Origin: Sideroxydans sp. | Lineage (GTDB): Bacteria > Pseudomonadota > Gammaproteobacteria > Burkholderiales > Gallionellaceae | Reading direction: 5' to 3' | Assembly (NCBI GenBank): GCA_011620315.1 | Contig: WOZO01000110.1 | Location: 1 to 32,814, forward strand | DNA length: 32,814 nt | Shown here: positions 15,676-23,789 of the stretch, piece after piece | Position numbering within the stretch: the stretch's first letter is position 1 | Layout of the letters: each line of letters opens with the position of its first letter | Program-made: the position numbers and the translations under genes | Notes under the pieces: model-generated | What the model was told of the DNA's origin: nothing | The model's database searches: none | Seen by the model: the letters and a program-made list of their open reading frames with translations, nothing else

Positions 15676-16022
15676 ACTGAACCGTGGAAGAACACGATGG
15701 CCGCGCCCCAGCACAGCCCCTGCAACACGCTGCAGCACGATCTGCCAGTTGCGCGCGACCGGGATGCGCGCATGCGGCAACGGCTGTTGCAACCAGCGGC
15801 CGGAGAGCACATAGGTGATACCGTCGGACAGGCTGTTGAGCAGCAGCCAGCCGAGCAGCCAGAACCAGGGCGTGGTTTCCCACGCCAGCCAGGCGATGTA
15901 CAGCGTGCTAGCGGTGCCATCAGCGAAGCCAGACGCGCGCGCTCCAGCAGCGTCCGGAAACACAATACTTCTACTTCTTCCCCATCTTCCGGAGAGAGAC
16001 TTTCCGTCCACTGTTCTTGCAT
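15672..16022 (-). pseudogene. Frameshifted N-terminal fragment of a membrane sensor protein
   Basis: An excellent ribosome site (GGAGGGGAA) precedes ATG 16022, and the first ~35 residues (TLLERARLASLMAPLA) look like the cytoplasmic lead-in of sensor kinases or diguanylate cyclases. The frame then has to drop back one base to continue into the membrane segment TLYIAWLAWETTPWFWLLGW and LLLNSLSDGITYVLSGRWL. It must shift again, in the opposite sense, to read VLQGLCWGAAIVFFHGSV before the stop. Two compensating single-base shifts, and no output domain after the stop, point to a decayed gene or to sequence errors. About 117 codons remain. Confidence 0.55.
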
Positions 16023-16169
16023 TTCCCCTCCAGACGGCCCGAGTCCAATTCCCCGGGGCGCGTTTTGCCAGAAACCCTTCCATACGCACCGCTTTAAGGG
16101 ATGGTCCTTCAGGAGTACCATGTGCTTGCCAATCGGTCATTTCCCGATCCGGGTTCGGGGGAGAAGAAA

Positions 16170-16964
16170 ATGGATCCCATCAGCAACATCAATCCCAATC
16201 TCTATCTGGCCAGCATCCTCGCCAATGATGCAGTCACGCCATCCTACGACTTGCTGACGGTCGAACTGAGCCTTTCCACTCCGGGTATCTTCAACAACAG
16301 TTCCACCTATGTCGGCATCTCAACCAGAGGGCAGTTACTGTCGGCGGTCGTGCTGTTCCAGAATACGCTGCGGCTGGGTGCCGCCGCAGAACCGGATATC
16401 GAAAGCCTGACCGGCACGGCGCAAAGACTGGTTGATAGCTTCAACCACCTGCAATTGGGTGTCGCCGATCTCAGTGTGCCGAACGGCTTTCCGGCCACCG
16501 GTATCACGGCTGCATCGAGTCTGACCCAGCCACTCAATGTGCAGGCCCAGGCGAACTATGCCAACGGCGATTCAGCGCTGACGCAACTATCCCAACTGGG
16601 CATCACCTTCCAGGCTCCCGTATTTCCCGGCGCAACCGCCAGCCTGAGTCTGGACCAGGACACACTGCAGGCCGCTTTCGAAAGCGATGCCGCCGGTGCG
16701 GCTGCCCTGTTATCCAAAGCCACCAGCGCATTCAGCGACGTGGCGGGCAGGTTCATCAGTCAATCGGGCAGTCAGTACGCATCACTCGACGCACTGCTAC
16801 AATCCACGTCGGATTACTCGCTACTGTTCAACACCCCGCAGCGGCAAAGCTTCGACGACTTGTTCAGCCTGATATCCAGCCAGCCTCAGTCCGGCAACAG
16901 GAATTGGGGCAGCGTGTTCTCCGCCATCAACGAATACAACCTGGTCTCGCAACTGTTCGGTTAA
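16170..16964 (+). CDS. FliD-like hypothetical protein
   Basis: A 264-residue protein rich in S, A, L, N and Q with no cysteine or signal peptide. Parts resemble the C-terminal region of the flagellar cap FliD: LTGTAQRLVDSFNHLQ, LTQLSQLGITFQ and SLSLDQDTLQAAFESDAAGA. It is much shorter than FliD and no flagellar genes are near, so it could be a stand-alone filament-type or secreted protein. ATG 16170 has GGGGGAGAA upstream; an earlier in-frame start at 16101 would add an unlikely stretch. Its stop overlaps that of pepD on the other strand through a shared TTAA. The function is not known. Confidence 0.5.
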   Translation: MDPISNINPNLYLASILANDAVTPSYDLLTVELSLSTPGIFNNSSTYVGISTRGQLLSAVVLFQNTLRLGAAAEPDIESLTGTAQRLVDSFNHLQLGVADLSVPNGFPATGITAASSLTQPLNVQAQANYANGDSALTQLSQLGITFQAPVFPGATASLSLDQDTLQAAFESDAAGAAALLSKATSAFSDVAGRFISQSGSQYASLDALLQSTSDYSLLFNTPQRQSFDDLFSLISSQPQSGNRNWGSVFSAINEYNLVSQLFG

Positions 16965-18445
16965 GCGACCGGCTTGGCCAAAGCCCGCAACACCGCCTGC
17001 AACAGCGTCCAGCAGTGTCCGACCGACGCGATCTCCACCCTCTCGCCCGGCGCATGCGCGCCGCGAATATCCGGCCCGAACGAGATCATGTCCAACTGTG
17101 GATGGCTGGCCGCGAGCAAGCCGCATTCCAGTCCGGCATGGATCACCTGCAACGAAGCCGGTGCGCCGAACTGTGCCTCGTACACCTGCTTACACAAAGC
17201 CAGCAGCGGCGAAGCCGGATTCGGCATCCAGCCCGGATAGGCACCGTCCTTCCAGGCGCGCAAGCCATAGCCGGCAGCGAACGACACTAGCTTGTCAGCC
17301 AGCACATCCGCGCGTGCATCCAGCAGGGAACGTACTTTGAAGGTCGCCTTGCTCTCACCTTGCGTCAGCTTGACCACTCCAAGATTGCTCGACGTATCGG
17401 TTACATCAGGGAAATCGCTGCTGATGCGCGACACGCCGTTGACCGCGTTATCGAGGAAGCCGAGCAGGCGGTCCCGCTCTGCCATGGTCACCGCCTGCCC
17501 CACCGGCAGATCATCCAACTCATAACGAAAGGCGATACCCGCATCCACATCCGCGAAGCGGTGCTGCCATGAAGTCAGACGATGCTCCACCCATTCATCG
17601 ATGCCGGATACCGCAGCGATGGGCACCGCACAGATCGCGAACGCCTCGCGCGGAATGGCATTGCGCGCACTGCCGCCCTGCATCTCGATCAGGCGCACAT
17701 CGGTATGCGCGGCCAGATCGCGCAACGCTTCGGCCAGCAGCTTGATGGCATTGCCGCGCCCGAGATGGATGTCGATACCGGAATGGCCGCCGCGCAAGCC
17801 GGACACATCGAAACGCAGCACCGCGTAGTCCGGCGGCAGCGCTTCCATCTCACTGATGTGGCGCACTTCGACATCCACCCCGCCCGCGCAGCCCAGATAG
17901 AAATGCCCCCATTCCTCCGTATCCAGATTGATGAGCGACTTGCCCTGCAAGGTGCCGGGTGCCAGACCGCGCGCGCCGTCCATGCCCGACTCTTCATTGA
18001 TGGTCAGCAACACTTCCAGCGCCGGATGCGCCAGCCCCTGCGCCTCCAGCGCGGCCAGTGCCAGCGCCACACCGATGCCGTTGTCCGCGCCCAGGGTGGT
18101 GTTCTCCGCCACCACCCAGCCGTCTCGCAGCACGGTCCGGATGGCATCGCGCTCGAAATCGTGCACCGTGCCCGCGTTGGCTTGGCACACCATGTCGAGA
18201 TGGCCTTGCAGGATCACGCCCGGCGCGGACTCGCAACCGGGGCTGGCCGGTTTGTGCAGGATGAGGTTGCCGACCGCATCCTCGAAATGCGCGATGCCGT
18301 GCGCATCGGCCCATGCGGCCAGATTTTGCTTGAGCGCCGCTTCGTGATACGACGGGCGCGGGATCGCGCACAAATTCGCAAAGTGCGACCAGACCAAAGT
18401 CGGCTGCAAGCTGCTCAAGTTGGATGTTGTTTCTTTCATATTCAT
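16961..18445 (-). CDS. pepD: Aminoacyl-histidine dipeptidase (cytosol nonspecific dipeptidase)
   Basis: PepD is an M20-family zinc dipeptidase of the cytosol with broad specificity including Xaa-His. The 494-residue protein has the metal-site motifs GVILQGHLDMVCQ, TTLGADNGIGVALALA (bridging aspartate), the catalytic pair in TINEESGMDGARGL and INLDTEEWGHFYLG, plus HAGLECGLLA near the end. The lid domain lies in the middle (~205-390). Length agrees with E. coli PepD. ATG 18445 was chosen because it overlaps the upstream stop as ATGA with GGAG before it; 18439 is an alternative. It is coupled to the conserved hypothetical gene before it. Confidence 0.93.
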   Translation of the reverse strand: MNMKETTSNLSSLQPTLVWSHFANLCAIPRPSYHEAALKQNLAAWADAHGIAHFEDAVGNLILHKPASPGCESAPGVILQGHLDMVCQANAGTVHDFERDAIRTVLRDGWVVAENTTLGADNGIGVALALAALEAQGLAHPALEVLLTINEESGMDGARGLAPGTLQGKSLINLDTEEWGHFYLGCAGGVDVEVRHISEMEALPPDYAVLRFDVSGLRGGHSGIDIHLGRGNAIKLLAEALRDLAAHTDVRLIEMQGGSARNAIPREAFAICAVPIAAVSGIDEWVEHRLTSWQHRFADVDAGIAFRYELDDLPVGQAVTMAERDRLLGFLDNAVNGVSRISSDFPDVTDTSSNLGVVKLTQGESKATFKVRSLLDARADVLADKLVSFAAGYGLRAWKDGAYPGWMPNPASPLLALCKQVYEAQFGAPASLQVIHAGLECGLLAASHPQLDMISFGPDIRGAHAPGERVEIASVGHCWTLLQAVLRALAKPVA

Positions 18446-18867
18446 CGATCTCCAAACAGCTTCTGCCACCAGCGGCGACGGTTTCCCGGCAGCGGTGCGA
18501 CGTCTACGACAAGCGACGGCGGCATGCGGCTCAGCATCCAGCGCGGCGGCACCGGCGTGCTGCTGCAGGAACTGCCGATGCTGGACGGATCGTGGATCTT
18601 GATGAATGCGGGTTGCTCGATATCATCGGCATAGACGATGCCGCAGTGCGTGCAGTCATGTTCGCGCCGCAACAGCGCATCCACTTCCGTGATGAAATTG
18701 TGCAGCGCCTCGACTGCCATCGTCTGCGGCACAGGTACCTCGCCGACCATGCTGATGTACCAGCCTTCCGGTTGCGCGCGCACCGACGCCCACAATGCAT
18801 CCAGATCGGACCAGTGCAGCATGCCGCGGAACGGTCCTTTCAATCTATCCTGGAATTCACGACTCAT
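18442..18867 (-). CDS. Conserved hypothetical protein coupled to pepD
   Basis: A 141-residue soluble protein of unknown function. It resembles a family seen in other betaproteobacteria, recognisable by KGPFRGMLHWSDLDALWASV, GWYISMVGEVPVPQ, the cysteine pair DCTHCGIVYADDIEQP and KIHDPSSIGSSCSS before PPRWMLSRMPPS. The last ~20 residues are basic (GNRRRWWQKLFG). The start has AAAGGGGAA upstream, and the stop overlaps the pepD start. The cysteines and aspartates could bind a metal, but nothing shows it. Confidence 0.7.
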   Translation of the reverse strand: MSREFQDRLKGPFRGMLHWSDLDALWASVRAQPEGWYISMVGEVPVPQTMAVEALHNFITEVDALLRREHDCTHCGIVYADDIEQPAFIKIHDPSSIGSSCSSTPVPPRWMLSRMPPSLVVDVAPLPGNRRRWWQKLFGDR

Positions 18868-18922
18868 GTTTTCCCCTTTGAAGCGCCCCGGACCTGTTTC
18901 TTCTCGAACTCGGCATCACAGA

Positions 18923-20089
18923 CTACCCCATACTGGCGTTGGAGCGAACGACCCGGTTGCGACCGGCCTGCTTGGCCTGATACATCGCGCTATCTGCTTC
19001 CAGCAACAGGCCTTTCAATTCGCGCGAACCGATCGTCGTGCAACAGGTGAAGCCGATACTCACCGTGATGGAAATCTCGCCTTTCTCGGTTTTGAGCGGT
19101 GTAGTCGCCAGTATCTCGCGCAACGACTCGGCCAGCACCTGCGCGCCCTTGGACTCGGTATCCGGCGCGATCACACAGAATTCCTCGCCGCCATAGCGCC
19201 CCAACATATCGCCGGCACGCAGGCGTTTCTCCATCAAGGCGGCAGCCTGACGCAACACCTCATCACCGGCCGGATGGCCGTAGGTATCGTTGATGCGTTT
19301 GAAGTGATCGATATCGATCATCAGCAATGACATCGGCAGACCACTGCGTTGCGCCCGCATCACCCCCGCCTGATACATCAGGGCGCGGCGGTTCGGCACG
19401 CCGGTCAAACTGTCGGTCATGGCCATGTGCATGTTCTCGCGGTCCGTGCGCTCCTTGATCAGCAGCACGAACCCGACCGAACCGAGCAAAGCAGTCGCCA
19501 TCACGGAAGCGAATGTAATGACCTGCACCCAATGCATGGCGACATGGTTCTGCGGCTGGGCAAAGTCGACCATGCCGGACAAAGCCGCCACTGCGCGCAT
19601 GCCCAACACCGCCAGGATCATGAGCGCACCGCCCAACAACAAGCGCCATGCGCGGCCCTTGCGCATTTCCGCATCCGACCACAGCGCCCGCACGATCAAC
19701 ACCACCTGAAACGCATAGATCAGGCCGCACCAGACAAAGCGTCCCGCAATATCCTCGATCAGCAAACCGGTCGTGATCAGCATCAGCACAAGCGGCACGA
19801 AGAATTTCCAGGGCGCGAACTTGCGCCGCTGGAATTCGTAGATAGCCGCCAGAATCAAAGCATGGGAAGCCACCATGAACATATTGGCGGCAACGATGGA
19901 TAACTCATCCGGGATCGCGCCGCGCGCGGCGACCAGCAACCACGTGAGCGTTTCGAGCAATATTGCCGATGCCCACTTGTTCAGACCCTGTGCCTGCCCT
20001 TTGGCCGGGGAGGCGACGAACAGGCTCAAAACCATGAATGCATTGATCAGAATCAAAGAAAACAACAGGGTACGGGGATCGAGAAGCAT
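18923..20089 (-). CDS. Membrane diguanylate cyclase (GGDEF)
   Basis: A 388-residue inner-membrane enzyme making c-di-GMP from GTP. The N-terminal ~210 residues hold about six hydrophobic helices and no periplasmic domain large enough to be a sensor. The GGDEF domain starts at DSLTGVPNRRAL (~226) and contains MIDIDHFKRINDTYGHPAGD and the active-site signature GGEEF (300-304). The inhibitory site RxxD (RAGD, 291-294) is present, so product feedback is likely. The C terminus AMYQAKQAGRNRVV is typical. It is the only gene in its unit, so its signal has to be inferred from elsewhere. Confidence 0.93.
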   Translation of the reverse strand: MLLDPRTLLFSLILINAFMVLSLFVASPAKGQAQGLNKWASAILLETLTWLLVAARGAIPDELSIVAANMFMVASHALILAAIYEFQRRKFAPWKFFVPLVLMLITTGLLIEDIAGRFVWCGLIYAFQVVLIVRALWSDAEMRKGRAWRLLLGGALMILAVLGMRAVAALSGMVDFAQPQNHVAMHWVQVITFASVMATALLGSVGFVLLIKERTDRENMHMAMTDSLTGVPNRRALMYQAGVMRAQRSGLPMSLLMIDIDHFKRINDTYGHPAGDEVLRQAAALMEKRLRAGDMLGRYGGEEFCVIAPDTESKGAQVLAESLREILATTPLKTEKGEISITVSIGFTCCTTIGSRELKGLLLEADSAMYQAKQAGRNRVVRSNASMG

Positions 20090-20151
20090 GGGAAATTACA
20101 GTTGCAAATGAAGGGAAAAGCCTGAGCGGGCGCGAAGGATAGGCGGCCAAG

Positions 20152-20163
20152 TGACCGGGGTCA
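20152..20163. promoter_or_regulatory. 12-base palindrome upstream of the diguanylate cyclase
   Basis: TGACC-GG-GGTCA is a perfect dyad 63 bases before the start codon of the diguanylate cyclase, in the short gap after the small membrane protein gene. A second G4/C4 pairing follows (GGGG...CCCC). It could be an operator; no known regulator is recognised. Confidence 0.25.
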
Positions 20164-20213
20164 AACTTTCGCCCCGTTACTCCACACCAAAATTAGGGAT
20201 TTGCAGGCATGCA

Positions 20214-20477
20214 TCAACGTTGCATCTCGCCCAATTGCTTCAGCAACCGAGATGCGTCTTGCGACACTTCCACTTGCGGCTGCGGCCCTACCACCCAATC
20301 CACCAGTTCTCCCGAGCCCCAGGCAACCAGATAGGCCAGCACGAACACCGCCAGACCGCGCGTCATACCTTTGGGGATGCCTTGCTCATTGAGCCAGCGA
20401 TTGAAATACCACACCGCCACGAAAAACACGATGGTGGAGATCACGATATTCCATACGGAAGGGAGTGCCAGCGTCAT
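20214..20477 (-). CDS. Small two-helix membrane protein
   Basis: An 87-residue protein with two hydrophobic helices: VWNIVISTIVFFVAVWYF (~8-25) and GLAVFVLAYLVAWGSGELVD (~41-60). A basic loop between them (NRWLNEQGIPKGMTRG) and a short soluble tail follow. It resembles many unnamed small membrane proteins and has no recognisable domain. The gene lies in the same direction as the diguanylate cyclase, 124 bases upstream. Confidence 0.6.
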   Translation of the reverse strand: MTLALPSVWNIVISTIVFFVAVWYFNRWLNEQGIPKGMTRGLAVFVLAYLVAWGSGELVDWVVGPQPQVEVSQDASRLLKQLGEMQR

Positions 20478-20701
20478 AGATATGCCCGATACTCAAATTG
20501 AAGGTTGCAGAATGTACTTGTTTGGCCATCGCCACAAGCCCGCTTCAACCCGAAGTGCAGGTCTATATATTTTTATCTGTTTACAAAGCAAGGGGCAGGC
20601 GGTAGCGTTACGTCAGGTTCGCAGAACGCCCAAACACTGAGCTGCGACGTCAGGGCGATTACCGCGATTGGATAACTACAACACAGCCATCGAGGACCAT
20701 C

Positions 20702-20935
20702 ATGCACCGCACATACATACGCATTCCCGCCCACTTCTATCGCATCACGCTGCACAACCCAACAGACAGCGTCACCATGGCACTGGTACCCGACGAGAAC
20801 AATGCCACCCTCATCGCCCATCTGCTCACCGAACATTACGGCCTGCGCAAGGACGAGCACATCACCGTCACCACCACGGTGATCCGCCACGAAGACGAAC
20901 GCACCACGGGTCAAGTCGTGCTCTCCAACAACTAG
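20702..20935 (+). CDS. Small hypothetical protein
   Basis: A 77-residue acidic, Thr/His-rich protein (MHRTYIRIPAHFYRITLHNP, LIAHLLTEHYGLRKDEHI). GAGGA before the ATG supports translation. No domain is recognised. It is convergent with the spermidine-synthase-like gene, and the two stops share the tetranucleotide CTAG (20932-20935), so their 3' ends overlap by four bases. Confidence 0.6.
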   Translation: MHRTYIRIPAHFYRITLHNPTDSVTMALVPDENNATLIAHLLTEHYGLRKDEHITVTTTVIRHEDERTTGQVVLSNN

Positions 20936-21678
20936 ATCCGCAGGCGGCCTTGCTCGCAGCCGGGCAGCGTCGCCAGCCGGTCCAGCATCAGCGACAACGC
21001 CAATCCTGAATCTTCCTTTGCCGCCCTTTCCTGTAGCGCTTCCAGGGAAATATCGACCCGCGCACCCGTCGCCGCGAAGGCGATGGTGTTGCCGCTGGCG
21101 CAGCGCGGGAATCTCACCGCGCGCTGCTCGAAGGCGGATTCGATGAAAGCGAAACCGCCCTTCACGCCGTCGCTCAAGCCGATCAGATTGACCGCCAGGA
21201 TGCCCTGCTCGGTCAGCTTCTCGCGGCATGCCTTGTAGAACGGAAAGGTGTTCAGATCGCCCGGATGCGAGTGATCGTTGAAACCGTCCACCATGATCAG
21301 GTCGTAGCGCTGCCCGGTGCGGTGCACGAATTCCACCCCGTCGCCCACCACCACCTCCAGCCGCGCCGCATCCTCCGGCAAGCAGAACGACTCTCTCGCA
21401 ACCGTCACCACCTTGGGTTCGATCTCCACCACGGTCAGATGCGCCGCCGGTCTGTGCCGGTACAGGAACTTGGTCTGCGAACCCGCGCCCAGCCCGATCT
21501 GCAATACCGTCTCCGGAAAGTCGCCATCGCGCAGCAACAGCGCCGCCATCATCACCCGCGTGTATTCGAACGCCAGCTCGAACGGGTGGTCGATGCGCAT
21601 CGCGCCCTGCATCCACGCCGAACCGAAATGCAGCGAGCGCAGCCCGTCGCTCTCCTTGACCTCGACCGTAAAGCTCAT
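20932..21678 (-). CDS. Spermidine-synthase-like methyltransferase/aminopropyltransferase
   Basis: A 248-residue soluble Rossmann protein of the SpeE superfamily. The nucleotide loop is VLQIGLGAGSQTKFLY (~58-73), with the acidic strand LTVVEIEPKVVTVARESF after it. Beyond this lie VVVGDGVEFVHRTGQRYDLIM and DGFNDHSHPGDLNTFPFYKA. The canonical spermidine-synthase active site, with its DxxDP and GPA pattern, is replaced by the VDGFNDHSHPGD segment, and the N-terminal substrate domain is short. It may thus not make spermidine; a methyltransferase-like role is possible. The upstream neighbour, 15 bases away, is the DUF455 ferritin-like protein. Confidence 0.7.
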   Translation of the reverse strand: MSFTVEVKESDGLRSLHFGSAWMQGAMRIDHPFELAFEYTRVMMAALLLRDGDFPETVLQIGLGAGSQTKFLYRHRPAAHLTVVEIEPKVVTVARESFCLPEDAARLEVVVGDGVEFVHRTGQRYDLIMVDGFNDHSHPGDLNTFPFYKACREKLTEQGILAVNLIGLSDGVKGGFAFIESAFEQRAVRFPRCASGNTIAFAATGARVDISLEALQERAAKEDSGLALSLMLDRLATLPGCEQGRLRI

Positions 21679-21693
21679 GATGGCGCTTCTCCC

Positions 21694-22506
21694 TTACGTA
21701 TCCTGCGCCTGTAGCGCAGCCAACTCCGCCTCGCTGAATCCCGCCGCGCGTCGTGCTTCCAGATTGAACGGCCCGCGCAACGGCGCGGGATGGTATTGCG
21801 CGAACAAACCGGCATAGGTCGCGAGCGGCTCCAGCCCGCGTTGCGCGCACAAAAAATTGAACCAGCGGTTGCCGATCTGCACATGCCCCACCTCGTCGCG
21901 CAGGATCACCTCCATGAGGGGCGCGATCACCTTATCGCCGGCCTGCACCAGTTTGGTTTTCATGCCCGGCACCACATCCAGTCCGCGCGCCTCCAGCGTG
22001 CGCGGCAACAAAGCCATGCGCGCCAGCACATCATGCTGCGTCTGCAGCGCCATATCCCACAAGCCGTTGTGCGCGGGGAAATCACCGTAGGCGAAGCCCA
22101 GCGTCTGCAAATGATCCGCCAGCAGGGTGAAATGTAAAGCCTCTTCGTCCGCCACCCGCAGCCAGTCCGCGTAATAGTCGCGCGGCATATCCGCAAAACG
22201 CCACAGCGCATCCAGCGCCAGATTGATCGCATTGAATTCGATATGCGCCATCGCATGCACCATCGCCGCGCGTCCTTCCTGCGTATGCATGGCACGACGC
22301 ACCACGTCGCGCGGGGCGATCAATTCAGGTCTGGCGGGATGTCCGGGGATAGGCAGGGTGCAAGCTAGGCTTGCATCGGCAGCCAGTGCAAGCCGACCGA
22401 CCGACCAGCGCAGCGCCAGATCGCGCACACCGGCACACTTTGCGGCCACATCGCATTCAGCCAGCCAATGCAGTGCCGCCAGTCTCAATTCGGTCGGATT
22501 GAACAA
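21694..22506 (-). CDS. DUF455 ferritin-like diiron protein
   Basis: A 270-residue all-helical protein of the DUF455 family (ferritin-like fold). The likely diiron ligands are visible in a carboxylate/histidine arrangement: E90 in MAHIEFNAINLALDAL, E122-x-x-H125 in DEEALHFTLLADH, E172, and E205-x-x-H208 in RDEVGHVQIGNRWF. The family is related to tRNA hydroxylases such as MiaE, so an oxygen-dependent hydroxylation is possible; no substrate is known. The start appears to be TTG at 22506 with AGGGA eight bases upstream, since no ATG or GTG fits. It lies 16 bases after the DUF4389 gene and 15 before the SpeE-like gene, so the three form an operon. Confidence 0.8.
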   Translation of the reverse strand: MFNPTELRLAALHWLAECDVAAKCAGVRDLALRWSVGRLALAADASLACTLPIPGHPARPELIAPRDVVRRAMHTQEGRAAMVHAMAHIEFNAINLALDALWRFADMPRDYYADWLRVADEEALHFTLLADHLQTLGFAYGDFPAHNGLWDMALQTQHDVLARMALLPRTLEARGLDVVPGMKTKLVQAGDKVIAPLMEVILRDEVGHVQIGNRWFNFLCAQRGLEPLATYAGLFAQYHPAPLRGPFNLEARRAAGFSEAELAALQAQDT

Positions 22507-22522
22507 CGGATATTCCCTGTGG

Positions 22523-22801
22523 TCACTCGCCAGTCGGCCACTCGCTGAACGGAAAAGGCATGGTCTCCGTCACGAAAGTCAGATAGTTCACGATCTGCCG
22601 CAAGTAGTTAGCCAGACTGCGGCCGAATACAAGCAGCCGCGCATTGGGTGAACCGTTCACCAGCACGATCACAAACTGGATCACCGCAATGACAGCCAGC
22701 ATCGTCCCGCTCACATGCAAGGCAAAACCCATCAACAACATGAACAAACCGCGCATCCAGATGTTGCGCTTGCGCTCAGTCGAACCGGAAAACTCACCCA
22801 T
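22523..22801 (-). CDS. DUF4389 small membrane protein
   Basis: A 92-residue protein matching DUF4389: KRNIWMRGLFMLLMGFALHV and a long hydrophobic helix (~30-55, TMLAVIAVIQFVIVLVNGSP) followed by FGRSLANYLRQIVNYLTFVT and the ending PFPFSEWP. It should sit in the inner membrane. The function is unknown. GGGGGAA precedes the ATG. It is the first of a three-gene minus-strand set with DUF455 and the SpeE-like protein, divergent from a tiny plus-strand gene. Confidence 0.8.
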   Translation of the reverse strand: MGEFSGSTERKRNIWMRGLFMLLMGFALHVSGTMLAVIAVIQFVIVLVNGSPNARLLVFGRSLANYLRQIVNYLTFVTETMPFPFSEWPTGE

Positions 22802-22868
22802 GCCATTCCCCCGCAGCCCCTACAGTAGCGGGAAATATATCCGATATAAGATTTAAACGGAGGACATC

Positions 22869-23021
22869 ATGGTCAATATCTACCTCACCACCGACCCGCA
22901 CACGCAACGCGCGCTGTACGACAGCGAAGCCAGATTCCTCGGACTGTACGAGTCGATGCGTGCCGCTTATGAAGCCCTGGGCGATCTGCTGAATTTCTGC
23001 ACCATCCGCTCCGCCCGCTAG
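22869..23021 (+). CDS. 50-residue small protein
   Basis: A complete short gene: GGAGGA six bases before ATG, 50 codons, and a hairpin terminator directly after the stop. The sequence begins MVNIYLTTDPHTQRALYDS and continues RFLGLYESMRAAYEALGDLL to NFCTIRSAR. It is amphipathic and probably helical, with one cysteine, and has no signal peptide. No family is recognised. It lies in the divergent region upstream of DUF4389, 67 bases from that start. Strong initiation and termination signals argue that it is expressed. Confidence 0.65.
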   Translation: MVNIYLTTDPHTQRALYDSEARFLGLYESMRAAYEALGDLLNFCTIRSAR

Positions 23022-23027
23022 TCTGCT

Positions 23028-23046
23028 CGCCATGCCCGGCATGGCG
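23028..23046 (+). terminator. Hairpin terminator after the 50-residue gene
   Basis: CGCCATGC (23028-23035) pairs perfectly with GCATGGCG (23039-23046) and is followed by TTTG on the plus strand. It lies six bases after the stop of the small gene. On the minus strand there is no T run, so it probably does not serve the EI24 gene. Confidence 0.7.
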
Positions 23047-23051
23047 TTTGC

Positions 23052-23789
23052 TCAATTGGCGATACGCGCTTCAGTCTGCACACGCAGTTGTTGCAGTTCA
23101 TCAAGGCACAGATGTATGAAAGCCAGCGCGACATACACCGGCGCGATGAAGTTCAGCAGCGGCACGAACTGCACCAGTCCCGCCAGCGCACCCAGCAGAT
23201 AAAGTTTCCCCGAAGCGCGTTCCACGACCTGATCGATCTCCTCGCGACTGGCATGCTCGGCCAGTGCGTCATAGCGGAACAGACGCTGGTTCAGATACGC
23301 CATGAGCACGATGGGCAAGACCAGCGCGAAGGGTGAGAACAACCACAAAGGCAGACTGACGATCCAGCCCAGGCAATACACCGACACAGCCAGCAGCGCG
23401 TTGCCCACGCTGCCCGCCACCGTACCGCCCTGCATGCGCGCCAACTCTGGATAATTCTTTTCCGCGACATGATTGACCATCGCCGGCATCGAAAAGATCG
23501 CGGTGATCAGCAGCGCCGTCACATAGATCGCCGGCAACAGCAGCAACACCAGCACGGTGGCGATCAGATAGTGCGTCGCCACCGCCAGGAAGCCCTGCGC
23601 GATCCACTGCTCCAGACCGGTCTGCTGCACCAGTGCGGTCAGCCCCGCCATCCAGTTGCCCCAGAAAATGAACGCGACCCCTACCCACAACCCCATCGCC
23701 AGCAGCATCGGCCACAGCACCAGTGCCAGCATACGGGGATGGAAGAAGGTTTTGAGCGCGGCGAACAGTGCCGCGAAGACTGCATTCAT
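23052..23789 (-). CDS. EI24-domain membrane protein (CysZ-like)
   Basis: A 245-residue inner-membrane protein of the EI24/CysZ family, some members of which import sulfate. Four or five hydrophobic segments are visible: MLALVLWPMLLAMGLWVGVA, VATHYLIATVLVLLLLPAIY, ALLAVSVYCLGWIVSLP and the C-terminal QFVPLLNFIAPVYVALAFIH. ATG 23789 was chosen because it overlaps the GNAT stop (ATGA) and has GGGGAAA upstream; a start at 23810 would add seven residues. It is the last gene of the TIGR03546-TIGR03545-GNAT-EI24 run. The transported substrate, if any, is unknown. Confidence 0.8.
   Translation of the reverse strand: MNAVFAALFAALKTFFHPRMLALVLWPMLLAMGLWVGVAFIFWGNWMAGLTALVQQTGLEQWIAQGFLAVATHYLIATVLVLLLLPAIYVTALLITAIFSMPAMVNHVAEKNYPELARMQGGTVAGSVGNALLAVSVYCLGWIVSLPLWLFSPFALVLPIVLMAYLNQRLFRYDALAEHASREEIDQVVERASGKLYLLGALAGLVQFVPLLNFIAPVYVALAFIHLCLDELQQLRVQTEARIAN

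Noticed and set aside
20573-21850. 425-codon minus-strand frame overlapping the SpeE-like gene
   Set aside because: Glycine/arginine-rich shadow in a second frame of the genuine SpeE-like gene.
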